From Erysipelotrichaceae bacterium (GTDB taxonomy: Bacteria > Bacillota_I > Bacilli_A > Erysipelotrichales > Erysipelotrichaceae), in assembly GCA_027449005.1 (NCBI GenBank), contig DAIDML010000159.1, positions 1 through 7,717 on the forward strand: a stretch of 7,717 bases of DNA, in the 5' to 3' direction. Under the pieces are notes generated by a model, which was not told the DNA's origin, ran no database searches, and was given only the letters and a program-made list of their open reading frames with translations. Within the stretch, counting starts at the first letter, position 1. Each line of letters begins with the position of its first letter. This document shows, in pieces, positions 1 to 5,335 of the stretch. The position numbers and the translations under genes are program-made.

Positions 1-186
1 TTCTTCTTTGGGTTTGCGATTGCAGGATTTGTGTTTGCCTCCATGGGGGATGCATGGTGGGGTGTTAAAGCCTTGCTTATTGGAGTCGTGAGTACTGGAT
101 TAGAACTCTATACCAAGGATGGTTTTGATAACTTAACCTTACCTATTGGGGTGTCACTCATGAGTTATCTTTTGATGATGGTGTAA
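1..186 (+). CDS. Polyprenol/phytol/dolichol kinase-like membrane protein (partial, C-terminus)
   Basis: Only the last 61 codons are present; the gene begins before the window. The visible part is hydrophobic, with a helix at about residues 1-15, another at 22-34, then the segment E35-LYTKDGFDNLTLP and a final helix ending in LLMMV. An acidic residue followed by a D-N-L-T-x-P loop is typical of the C-terminus of CTP-dependent lipid kinases of the SEC59/phytol kinase (VTE5)/CDP-diglyceride synthase-like superfamily, which phosphorylate polyprenols or phytol in the membrane. The stop is separated by one base from the ATG of the DUF92 gene, so the two are almost certainly one operon. A DUF92 relative (VTE6) does the next step after phytol kinase in plants, which supports an isoprenoid alcohol as substrate. 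A phosphatidate cytidylyltransferase or diacylglycerol kinase of the same fold cannot be excluded from this fragment. Confidence 0.72.
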   Translation, partial: FFFGFAIAGFVFASMGDAWWGVKALLIGVVSTGLELYTKDGFDNLTLPIGVSLMSYLLMMV

Positions 187-187
187 T

Positions 188-985
188 ATGATTTTGTTCT
201 CTTTCATCTTTAATTTAGGATTAGTGCTCATTCTTTATAAAATGAAAAAACTGACACGCTCAGGTGCTTTTGCATCCTTAATGTTAGGTTTTATTGTGCT
301 TGGATATGGACATCTTTTGTTTTATATCTTAATGCTTTCATTTCTTTTCTCATCTTTGTTAATCAACAAAGTCATTATTCGCTTAATCCCTAACATTAAG
401 GAGAGTGTTAAAGATCATGAACCTCGACGTTGGGTGAATGTACTGGCTAATGGCAGTTGGTTGGGTATTGCAAGTCTTGTCTATTACTTCAATCCTTCCA
501 ATGTGATTATTGCGTTAGCCATCATTTCTATGGCTACCGCCACAGCCGACACTTGGGCTTCAGAAATCGGCACTCTCTCACTAGAAACGCCTTGGACCAT
601 CATTAAACGTCAAACAATGACCAGTGGTTTATCGGGTGGAGTGACATGGTTAGGATTAATTGCTTCTTTATTTGGTTCGTTGTTCATAACCCTCATCTCT
701 CTTCCGGTGATCATCTCGATGAATGGTTGGACACTGTTATCCTTTGTGATGGGTGTGTTCTTTACCTTCGCAGGATTTGGTGGATCATTAGTGGACTCCA
801 TCTTAGGGGAACTCTTTCAAGCTAAATTCAAAACAACCAGTCATGAAATTGTGGAAATCATGCATCATTCCAGTGATGTGCTCATCTCAGGCGTACGTTG
901 GATGGATAATCACATGGTTAATTTCTTGTCCAATGTGATTACCATTGCGTTGTTTACACCTCTATACTCCATACTCATTCATTAA
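188..985 (+). CDS. DUF92/TMEM19 family membrane protein, possible prenyl-phosphate kinase (VTE6-like)
   Basis: A 265-residue polytopic membrane protein with about seven hydrophobic segments (roughly 1-17, 24-44, 46-66, 93-118, 155-177, 185-201, 245-263). Family hallmarks are visible: A-D-T-W-A-S-E-I-G at 120-128, S-G-L-S-G-G-V-T-W at 146-154, and G-G-S-L-V-D-S-I-L-G at about 198-207. These polar acidic motifs between helices characterise DUF92 (COG1836, TIGR00297). The plant member VTE6 makes phytyl diphosphate from phytyl phosphate; bacterial members are mostly uncharacterised. The length is normal. The ATG lies one base after the stop of the upstream kinase-like gene and lacks a strong separate ribosome binding site, so translational coupling is likely. 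The pair fits stepwise phosphorylation of a prenol (phytol, geranylgeraniol or similar) to its diphosphate. Family assignment is firm; enzymatic role is inferred from the plant homologue and from gene order. Confidence 0.9.
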   Translation: MILFSFIFNLGLVLILYKMKKLTRSGAFASLMLGFIVLGYGHLLFYILMLSFLFSSLLINKVIIRLIPNIKESVKDHEPRRWVNVLANGSWLGIASLVYYFNPSNVIIALAIISMATATADTWASEIGTLSLETPWTIIKRQTMTSGLSGGVTWLGLIASLFGSLFITLISLPVIISMNGWTLLSFVMGVFFTFAGFGGSLVDSILGELFQAKFKTTSHEIVEIMHHSSDVLISGVRWMDNHMVNFLSNVITIALFTPLYSILIH

Positions 986-1012
986 CCTTAGATCATACTA
1001 AGGTTTTCTTTT
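984..1012 (+). terminator. Rho-independent terminator of the prenol kinase/DUF92 operon
   Basis: A perfect 8-bp inverted repeat, AACCTTAG (984-991) and CTAAGGTT (998-1005), with a 6-nt loop is followed by a T-rich tract (TTTTCTTTT, 1004-1012). It begins within the stop codon of the DUF92 gene and closes the transcription unit. Confidence 0.85.
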
Positions 1013-1023
1013 GGGTATCTTGA

Positions 1024-1052
1024 TTGAGTTCTGATGGAAGTATTGCTAAACT
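1024..1052 (+). promoter_or_regulatory. Predicted sigma-A promoter of trhO
   Basis: TTGAGT (1024-1029), a 17-bp spacer and TAAACT (1047-1052), the latter preceded by TGC as an extended -10. It lies just after the upstream terminator and just before the trhO ribosome binding site AGAAGGG (1063-1069), which is where a promoter for this single-gene unit is needed. Assigned by eye only. Confidence 0.5.
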
Positions 1053-1077
1053 TAATTAGTTAAGAAGGGATGTTTAT

Positions 1078-1977
1078 ATGTACCACGTATTACTTTATTA
1101 CCATTACACTCACATTGAAGATCCAAACTCATTCAAAGAAGAACACAGAGCACTGTGTCAGTCTTTAAATCTTTTAGGACGTATATACATTACTCATGAA
1201 GGTATTAATGGTACCGTTTCAGGGTTGATTGAAGACACACAAGCCTACATGGATATCATGCAAAAGCATGATCTTTTTAAAGGCATCGTATTTAAGATTG
1301 ATGAAAGTGAAGGCCATGTTTTTAAGAAACTCAAACTCAAGATTAAAAATGAGTTGGTTAATTTCTCGCTTGAAGATGATGTTAATCCATTAGAAATCAC
1401 GGGTGACTATTTAGAGCCTAGTGAATTCTATGAGCGTCTTCAAGATCCTCAAACTATAGTGATTGACGCAAGAAACACGTATGAATATGATTTAGGTCAT
1501 TTTAAAGGAGCCATCCGTCCTAATATTGAAACCTTTAGAGAACTGCCACAATGGATTAGAGAGCACAAAGACGAGTTTAAAGACAAGAAAATCATCACCT
1601 ACTGCACAGGTGGAGTTCGTTGTGAGAAATTCAGTGGATGGTTGAAACGTGAAGGGTTTGATGATGTAGCACAACTTCATGGTGGCATCGTCACGTATGG
1701 CAAAGATCCTATTGCGCAAGGACAGCTGTGGGATGGATTGTGTTATGTGTTTGATGAACGCATCAGTGTGCCCATCAATCAAGTGGAGCATGTGATTGTA
1801 GGAAAGGACTATTTTACAGGAGAACCTTGTGAGCGCTATATTAATTGTGCCAATCCTGACTGCAATAAGCAAATCATTTGCAGCTTAGAAAGTGAAATTG
1901 CCAATCAAGGATCATGTTCACAAGCTTGTCATGAACATCCACGTAATCGCTATACCACAAAACTTCTATTAGACTAA
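1078..1977 (+). CDS. trhO: tRNA uridine(34) hydroxylase, rhodanese family (TrhO/YceA/YbfQ)
   Basis: This 299-residue cytoplasmic enzyme matches the UPF0176/TrhO family, which uses oxygen to hydroxylate the wobble uridine (U34) of certain tRNAs to 5-hydroxyuridine, the precursor of mo5U/cmo5U. An N-terminal acylphosphatase-like domain (about 1-95) carries the H-E-G-I-N-G-T-V segment near residue 40. A rhodanese domain (about 120-215) carries the loop C176-T-G-G-V-R-C182, with Cys176 as the expected catalytic cysteine, followed by Q-L-x-G-G-I. The C-terminal region is rich in cysteines (C-x5-C-x4-C, then a CSQAC segment), as is usual in this family, probably for metal binding. The start is supported by AGAAGGG eight bases upstream. 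It stands alone between its own promoter and a strong terminator, so it appears to be a housekeeping gene unrelated to its neighbours. Confidence 0.96.
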   Translation: MYHVLLYYHYTHIEDPNSFKEEHRALCQSLNLLGRIYITHEGINGTVSGLIEDTQAYMDIMQKHDLFKGIVFKIDESEGHVFKKLKLKIKNELVNFSLEDDVNPLEITGDYLEPSEFYERLQDPQTIVIDARNTYEYDLGHFKGAIRPNIETFRELPQWIREHKDEFKDKKIITYCTGGVRCEKFSGWLKREGFDDVAQLHGGIVTYGKDPIAQGQLWDGLCYVFDERISVPINQVEHVIVGKDYFTGEPCERYINCANPDCNKQIICSLESEIANQGSCSQACHEHPRNRYTTKLLLD

Positions 1978-2000
1978 AAAACGAGCATAGTGCTCGTTTT
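1975..2000. terminator. Bidirectional rho-independent terminator between trhO and the converging membrane-protein gene
   Basis: AAAACGAGCA (1978-1987) pairs perfectly with TGCTCGTTTT (1991-2000) around a TAG loop. The T run ends the hairpin on the plus strand and the A run (1976-1981) gives a T run on the minus strand. It starts in the trhO stop codon and ends 8 bases from the stop of the convergent gene at 2009, so it can serve both. Confidence 0.88.
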
Positions 2001-2008
2001 CATTTGGT

Positions 2009-2542
2009 TTAAAGGTATTCAGGATCCAGTCTTTGATTAAGTTGATTGATTTGAATGATGTAGAGCACATGGAAGACCATCGCAACAACAAGCACCATCA
2101 AGGCAATCATAGGGACAATCAATAAAACAAAACCTAGGATATCCAAGACAACAATCCATTTGAACAAGGAACGTAGTTTAGTGATCCAAGCTTCATCTAA
2201 ATCAAAGGGTGTGGTTGTGGTAATGCTTTGGGTTAAGCGAGATAAGAAGACCAAGGATAAGATAAGATTAAGAATGCCAATCGCAGCAGAGAAGTATGGA
2301 TTGACTGAACTTAAGCCAATTAAATCCAATACAAAGGTGAATAAGTTAATCACAAACAACAACAATGCCATTTTGCGTGTTTCAAGATAATGTTCATTTT
2401 GTGTCTTCTCAGCTAAGATGACACATGCATTCATGATGAAGTAATAACCAATGAAAGAAGGAATCAGGTTAATGATGACATTTCCAAGAGTAAGATTGAA
2501 ATTAAACAAGATAAACACTAAACCAAGCACGATTCTTTTCAT
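2009..2542 (-). CDS. Hypothetical multi-pass membrane protein
   Basis: I do not recognise the family. From the chosen start, the product has 177 residues and five or six hydrophobic segments: two near the N-terminus (about 3-20 and 27-44), then at about 57-75, 84-102, and two close together at about 125-165, ending in a short polar tail (NQLNQRLDPEYL). There are no obvious catalytic motifs, no cysteine pairs and no signal peptide apart from the first helix. An in-frame ATG at 2590 would add 16 residues, but the start at 2542 (MKRIVLGLV) is preferred because GTGAGGT sits just upstream and a promoter-like element overlaps the longer version. It lies 75 bases downstream of the permease pair, without a clear terminator between, so read-through from that pair is possible. 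Function cannot be stated. Confidence 0.75.
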   Translation of the reverse strand: MKRIVLGLVFILFNFNLTLGNVIINLIPSFIGYYFIMNACVILAEKTQNEHYLETRKMALLLFVINLFTFVLDLIGLSSVNPYFSAAIGILNLILSLVFLSRLTQSITTTTPFDLDEAWITKLRSLFKWIVVLDILGFVLLIVPMIALMVLVVAMVFHVLYIIQINQLNQRLDPEYL

Positions 2543-2547
2543 AATGG

Positions 2548-2554
2548 ACCTCAC
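2548..2554 (-). promoter_or_regulatory. Ribosome binding site fixing the start at 2542
   Basis: On the minus strand GTGAGGT lies 5 bases before the ATG at 2540-2542. No comparable site precedes the in-frame ATG at 2590, so it decides the start. Confidence 0.65.
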
Positions 2555-2561
2555 AAGGTTT

Positions 2562-2590
2562 AGTCTATCAAGGAAAGGGCTTAAACACAA
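2562..2590 (-). promoter_or_regulatory. Predicted promoter of the hypothetical membrane protein gene
   Basis: Minus strand: TTGTGT (2585-2590), 17-bp spacer, TAGACT (2562-2567), with TGA directly before the -10 as an extended element. Transcription would start near 2555, leaving a leader of only about 13 bases that just includes the ribosome binding site. Confidence 0.42.
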
Positions 2591-2617
2591 TGCTAATCCG
2601 TTATTTTAAGGATATCA

Positions 2618-3151
2618 TTAAGATTGAGAGAATTTTTCACTGATGGTTAATATGGTTTTTTCACTGAGTAACTTCTCTGAAATCAAGGCAATGGCCATGA
2701 TTCCAAACAAATTAATCACAAAGCGTGTGATGGTAAAAGAAAGACCCATAGAAGTACTTTCAAACATCAACATGGGTATCTTCGTTGTTGACCACGCTCC
2801 TAGAAGAACTAAGACGTTTCTAAAGGAAGATCCTTTCTTAAGTAAGGTGATGGCGACTGGGAAAGCAGCATACAATGGCCCTGCCGCCACAGATCCTAAT
2901 AAGAAGGCAATGAGTAAGCCTAACCCTTTAGATTCTGGACCCATCAGCTTCATCATCTTTTCTCTTTCTACCCATACATCAAGCAGTCCAATCAGAATGA
3001 AAATAGGTGGAACGACGATAAGCAACTCAGTTAAAGAACGAATCGATCCACTCACAGCAGGATTAAATAAAGGGTTAAAACTAAAATAGAGGATCGTATA
3101 AACCACGATCATCAACAAGACCATACGATAGCGTTTAAGTGTTAGTTTCAT
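2618..3151 (-). CDS. Half-size permease, ArsP/UPF0718 (DUF318) type, second subunit
   Basis: A 177-residue integral membrane protein with about four helices (roughly 8-27, 41-60, 78-104, 113-130 and a last one at 143-158). The segment A-A-G-P-L-Y-A-A-F-P-V-A (89-100) followed by I-T-L-L-K-K-G resembles the repeated pore motif of predicted permeases of the DUF318/ArsP group, here on a half-length chain. The reading frame stays open for 88 codons upstream, but that extension is the other frame of the partner gene and is rejected; the start MKLTLKRYR is chosen because its ATG overlaps the partner's TGA as ATGA (3148-3151). Overlap implies coupled translation and a heteromeric transporter. The cysteine often seen in the motif of arsenical or metal transporters is absent, so the substrate is unknown. 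Confidence 0.82.
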   Translation of the reverse strand: MKLTLKRYRMVLLMIVVYTILYFSFNPLFNPAVSGSIRSLTELLIVVPPIFILIGLLDVWVEREKMMKLMGPESKGLGLLIAFLLGSVAAGPLYAAFPVAITLLKKGSSFRNVLVLLGAWSTTKIPMLMFESTSMGLSFTITRFVINLFGIMAIALISEKLLSEKTILTISEKFSQS

Positions 3152-3624
3152 CCTAAGACCACCCCCATGATGATTGCCACCACAAATGAAAAGATAAAAG
3201 CCAAACCATTGCGAAGTAAGGCTGCCTTCTTTCCAAAGTGTTGCATTTCTAGTGGTAAGGTGACAAATCCTACCATCATTAAAGAGGAGATAAAGGCGGC
3301 GATTTGAGGAAGTCCTGCCCCTTGAGAAAGTAAAGTGGCTGCCAATGGAAAAGCCACAAAACCAGGCATTAGAGTGATTGCTCCAATCAAAGATGCGATA
3401 AGGACACCGAACCATCCTGAATTGGACCCCATGATAGAAGCAATTTGTTCAGGTGATAGTGCTGCAATGACCACACCAATCACTAAAATGATGGTTAAGA
3501 TTTGTGGAAGCATGGCCTCAAAGCTTTTGAAGGCTTTCTTTAAAGCAAGTTTGGTTTTATTCATACTTTTGATTGCAGAAAACCCTAATAATGAAAAGGT
3601 GATAAGATAGAGTGCTTGATTCAT
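3148..3624 (-). CDS. Half-size permease, ArsP/UPF0718 (DUF318) type, first subunit
   Basis: A 158-residue membrane protein with helices at about 3-19, 41-57, 71-99, 105-121 and 139-157. It carries L-M-P-G-F-V-A-F-P-L-A (85-95) followed by A-T-L-L-S-Q-G-A-G, the counterpart of G-P-L-Y-A-A-F-P-V-A in the downstream gene; the two chains look like the halves of a duplicated permease. The loop P-E-Q-I-A-S-I-M-G (58-66) also resembles the E-K-M-M-K-L-M-G loop of the partner. Two earlier in-frame ATGs (3636, 3630) exist, but the ribosome binding site AATGAGG is properly spaced only for the ATG at 3624. The gene is the first of a two-gene unit (possibly three with the membrane protein further down) and is transcribed divergently from the DUF429 gene. 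Substrate unknown; no metal-binding residues or regulator gene are visible. Confidence 0.83.
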   Translation of the reverse strand: MNQALYLITFSLLGFSAIKSMNKTKLALKKAFKSFEAMLPQILTIILVIGVVIAALSPEQIASIMGSNSGWFGVLIASLIGAITLMPGFVAFPLAATLLSQGAGLPQIAAFISSLMMVGFVTLPLEMQHFGKKAALLRNGLAFIFSFVVAIIMGVVLG

Positions 3625-3649
3625 AAACATCCTCATTTTCTAGTATACT
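3620..3649 (+). promoter_or_regulatory. Predicted promoter of the DUF429 gene, overlapping the divergent permease promoter
   Basis: TTCATA (3620-3625, four of six bases of the -35 consensus), 18-bp spacer, TATACT (3644-3649). The -35 lies over the start codon of the divergent permease gene. The -10 shares the palindrome AGTATACT with the minus-strand promoter, so the two could not be occupied at once. Confidence 0.38.
3631..3637 (-). promoter_or_regulatory. Ribosome binding site fixing the permease start at 3624
   Basis: AATGAGG on the minus strand ends six bases before the ATG at 3624. It would overlap or abut the alternative ATGs at 3636 and 3630, ruling them out. Confidence 0.65.
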
Positions 3650-3671
3650 GGTGTTATTTAATCATGAACAA
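3642..3671 (-). promoter_or_regulatory. Predicted promoter of the permease pair
   Basis: Minus strand: TTGTTC (3666-3671), 18-bp spacer, TATACT (3642-3647). The -10 is one half of the palindrome AGTATACT (3642-3649), which also gives TATACT on the other strand. The start of transcription would be near 3635, leaving a leader of about 11 bases. Confidence 0.42.
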
Positions 3672-3683
3672 CAAGGCGTGTCA

Positions 3684-3690
3684 AGAGGTG
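3684..3690 (+). promoter_or_regulatory. Ribosome binding site fixing the DUF429 start at 3697
   Basis: AGAGGTG lies six bases before the ATG at 3697. The frame is open back to 3616, but the earlier part does not resemble the family and would run through the promoter region. Confidence 0.75.
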
Positions 3691-3696
3691 TCCCTA

Positions 3697-4380
3697 ATGA
3701 TCGGTGTAGATGGATGTCAAGGTGAAGTGATGATTGCAATGATCGTGGATAATCATGTAAAGATAGGGTTAAGTCCAGATTTAGAATGCCTTAAGGATGA
3801 AATGGGATTAATCTTAATGGATATCCCTTTAGGATGTCCATCTTCCAGTAATGATCTTCGTCCAGAACCACAACTAAGACAACTCATGAAAGGTAAGGCA
3901 TCAAGCGTGTTTAATGTTCCTGCTTTACAAACGTGGGAGGCTCATTCTTATGATGAAGCCAATCAAATGCACCGCACCATCATGAACAAAGGATTAAGTC
4001 GTCAATCCTATCACTTACTCCCTTTGATTAAATTGGCGAATACCTTTATATTGAATTATCCCAATCTGAATGTTCATGAATCTTTTCCTGAGCTTGTTTT
4101 TCAACGATTGAATCAACACCCATTAAACTCATCGAAACATACGATAGAAGGAAGAAAAGAACGCTATGATCTTTTACTTCACCATGCTCCTTCTCTTGAA
4201 TCTGGATTAGTGACTGCCCTTAAGCAGTTTCCAATCAAGTACCACTCAGACATCCTTGATGCATGTGCTTTAGCGTATGGGGCCTATTTAATTCATCAAA
4301 GAGGGGGAGAAAGTATACCACGACACCCCATGAAAAACAGTCAAGGCATTGAAATGAAAGTGATGATATTTAAGGAGTGA
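3697..4380 (+). CDS. DUF429 family protein (predicted RNase H-like fold)
   Basis: The 227-residue product starts with M-I-G-V-D-G-C-Q-G, the N-terminal signature of DUF429, whose members are predicted to adopt an RNase H-like nuclease fold but are uncharacterised. Further family features appear in order: L-M-D-I-P-L-G (second acidic strand), K-G-K-A-S-S-V-F-N-V-P, G-L-S-R-Q-S, V-H-E-S-F-P-E-L-V-F, S-K-H-T-I-E-G-R-K-E-R, and near the C-terminus S-D-I-L-D-A-C-A-L-A. Conserved aspartates and glutamate suitable for metal binding are therefore present. One difference is R-P-E-P-Q-L-R where I would expect an aspartate-arginine pair (R-x-x-D-R type), so a family position may be altered. The protein has no membrane segment or signal peptide and should be cytoplasmic. 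The gene stands alone, divergent from the permeases. Its stop is TGA, and I see no good terminator before the heliorhodopsin promoter. Confidence 0.88.
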   Translation: MIGVDGCQGEVMIAMIVDNHVKIGLSPDLECLKDEMGLILMDIPLGCPSSSNDLRPEPQLRQLMKGKASSVFNVPALQTWEAHSYDEANQMHRTIMNKGLSRQSYHLLPLIKLANTFILNYPNLNVHESFPELVFQRLNQHPLNSSKHTIEGRKERYDLLLHHAPSLESGLVTALKQFPIKYHSDILDACALAYGAYLIHQRGGESIPRHPMKNSQGIEMKVMIFKE

Positions 4381-4397
4381 TGACAGTGCATTAATAG

Positions 4398-4410
4398 TTA
4401 AGGCACTTAA
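4398..4410. promoter_or_regulatory. Operator-like dyad next to the heliorhodopsin promoter
   Basis: TTAAG-GCA-CTTAA is a perfect 5-bp inverted repeat with a 3-bp centre, ending one base before the -35 of the heliorhodopsin promoter. TTAA also recurs at 4391, 4407 and 4416, the last two 9 bp apart and in step with the one at 4398, and GCATTA is repeated at 4388 and 4422. This could be a binding site for a regulator, but AT-rich sequence gives such patterns by chance. Confidence 0.28.
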
Positions 4411-4411
4411 G

Positions 4412-4440
4412 TTGTTTAATTGCATTAGAAATCATACAAT
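4412..4440 (+). promoter_or_regulatory. Predicted sigma-A promoter of the heliorhodopsin gene
   Basis: TTGTTT (4412-4417), 17-bp spacer, TACAAT (4435-4440; five of six bases of the -10 consensus). The start of transcription would be near 4447, giving a leader of about 20 bases that includes AAAGGAG (4454-4460). Confidence 0.6.
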
Positions 4441-4467
4441 AGACTCAACTCTCAAAGGAGAAAGGGT

Positions 4468-5253
4468 ATGACTCAAGACAAATTTGTAAAATTAAGACGA
4501 TTTAATTTGATTATGGGTTTCTTTCATTTGGTTCAAGGTTTGGGAATGTTGTTTCTTGCGACGATTGGATTTGAGCGTATTGCACGTTTCACCCCAACCA
4601 TCACACAAACATATCAATTCTTTGATACCACCACGATGTCTTTAGCCACAGCGACGAAAGATTTATTTGAATTACCATTTGGTGTTCTTGTGGCTTCATT
4701 CTTACTCATTTCAGCTGTAGCACACTTTTTAATTGTCTTATCCAAAGATCGTTATACCAATGATTTAAAACGTGGCGTTAACCAATTCAGATGGTTTGAG
4801 TATGCTTTGTCTTCTTCCATCATGATTGTACTCATCGCAACCTTGTTTGGAATCTATGATGTCGTGACGCTTATTCTCATTTTCCTCATCAATGCTTCTA
4901 TGAACCTCTTTGGTTTAGACATGGAACTCTTGAATGCAGGAGTGGATAAGAAGAATGTCAACTGGGGACCATTCATTTGGGGAAGTGTGGCAGGATTAGC
5001 ACCATGGATTGCGATCATCATGTACATGAGTGGTTCTAGTGCAACCTTAGATCAAATTCCTTGGTTTGTATGGGCCATTGTTGGTACCTATTTTGTCGCC
5101 TTTAACACATTCCCAATCAATATGATTCTTCAATACTTGGGTGTAGGCAAATGGAAAGATTACTTGTATGGAGAAAGAACATACATTGTCTTGTCTCTAG
5201 CAGCCAAATCTGTCTTAGCCTGGTTAGTGCTCTTTGGAGCAATGCAACCATAA
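4468..5253 (+). CDS. Heliorhodopsin
   Basis: The 261-residue product is a seven-helix retinal protein of the heliorhodopsin family, which sits in the membrane with its N-terminus inside, opposite to type-1 rhodopsins, and has a slow photocycle suggestive of light sensing rather than ion pumping. Helices lie at about 12-34, 70-92, 107-128, 130-150, 168-188, 199-220 and 236-258. The seventh holds S243-L-A-A-K247-S-x-L-A-W, with Lys247 as the Schiff-base lysine (Lys241 in the type protein 48C12). R108-W-F-E111-Y-A-L-S-S-S places Glu111 as counterion (Glu107 in 48C12). His20 and His86 correspond to the cavity histidines His23 and His80. The long first loop (about 35-69) is typical of the family, where it takes part in dimer contacts. 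AAAGGAG seven bases upstream supports the start. The gene has its own promoter and terminator, so it is monocistronic, and the carotenoid desaturase unit follows. All residues needed for a working pigment are present; the signalling partner is unknown. Confidence 0.97.
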   Translation: MTQDKFVKLRRFNLIMGFFHLVQGLGMLFLATIGFERIARFTPTITQTYQFFDTTTMSLATATKDLFELPFGVLVASFLLISAVAHFLIVLSKDRYTNDLKRGVNQFRWFEYALSSSIMIVLIATLFGIYDVVTLILIFLINASMNLFGLDMELLNAGVDKKNVNWGPFIWGSVAGLAPWIAIIMYMSGSSATLDQIPWFVWAIVGTYFVAFNTFPINMILQYLGVGKWKDYLYGERTYIVLSLAAKSVLAWLVLFGAMQP

Positions 5254-5257
5254 CCAC

Positions 5258-5287
5258 AACACCTGTCAGTGACAGGTGTTTTCTTTA
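5258..5287 (+). terminator. Rho-independent terminator of the heliorhodopsin gene
   Basis: AACACCTGT (5258-5266) pairs with ACAGGTGTT (5272-5280) around the 5-nt loop CAGTG, followed by TTTTCTTT (5279-5286). The stem is perfect over 9 bp and starts four bases after the stop codon. Confidence 0.92.
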
Positions 5288-5308
5288 TCTTTATTAAACC
5301 ACTATGAT
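5280..5308 (+). promoter_or_regulatory. Possible promoter of the ABC1/UbiB-desaturase operon
   Basis: TATGAT (5303-5308) is a good -10. The best-spaced -35 candidate, TTTCTT (5280-5285, 17-bp spacer), is poor and falls in the T tract of the preceding terminator. A weak or activator-dependent promoter, or partial read-through from the heliorhodopsin gene, is possible. Confidence 0.33.
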
Positions 5309-5335
5309 ACACTTAGTCTAGAGTGAGGAAAAGCT

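Noticed and set aside
1492..1872. A 126-codon minus-strand open frame inside trhO
   Set aside because: It is antisense to a well-conserved enzyme domain and has no ribosome binding site or protein-like composition.
2643..3089. A 148-codon plus-strand open frame opposite the second permease gene
   Set aside because: It is the complement of a hydrophobic coding sequence; no ribosome binding site and no family resemblance.
3152..3415. An 88-codon N-terminal extension of the second permease subunit in the open minus-strand frame
   Set aside because: It is the alternate frame of the first subunit's gene and has no membrane-protein character; the ATGA overlap and the hydrophobic start MKLTLKRYR mark the real beginning.
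3616..3696. Upstream extension of the DUF429 frame (27 codons from 3616)
   Set aside because: It does not resemble the family, crosses the divergent promoter region and start of the permease gene, and lacks a ribosome binding site, whereas AGAGGTG precedes 3697.
4385..4407. Possible terminator hairpin after the DUF429 gene (AGTGC paired with GCACT)
   Set aside because: The stem has only 5 bp with a 13-nt loop and no T tract follows; it overlaps a better-supported dyad near the heliorhodopsin promoter.
4468..5253. Classification as a type-1 (proton-pump or sensory) rhodopsin
   Set aside because: The third-helix R-W-F-E-Y pattern with a single Glu counterion, S-L-A-A-K-S in helix seven and the long first loop match heliorhodopsin, and the D-x-x-x-T-x type pump motif is absent.
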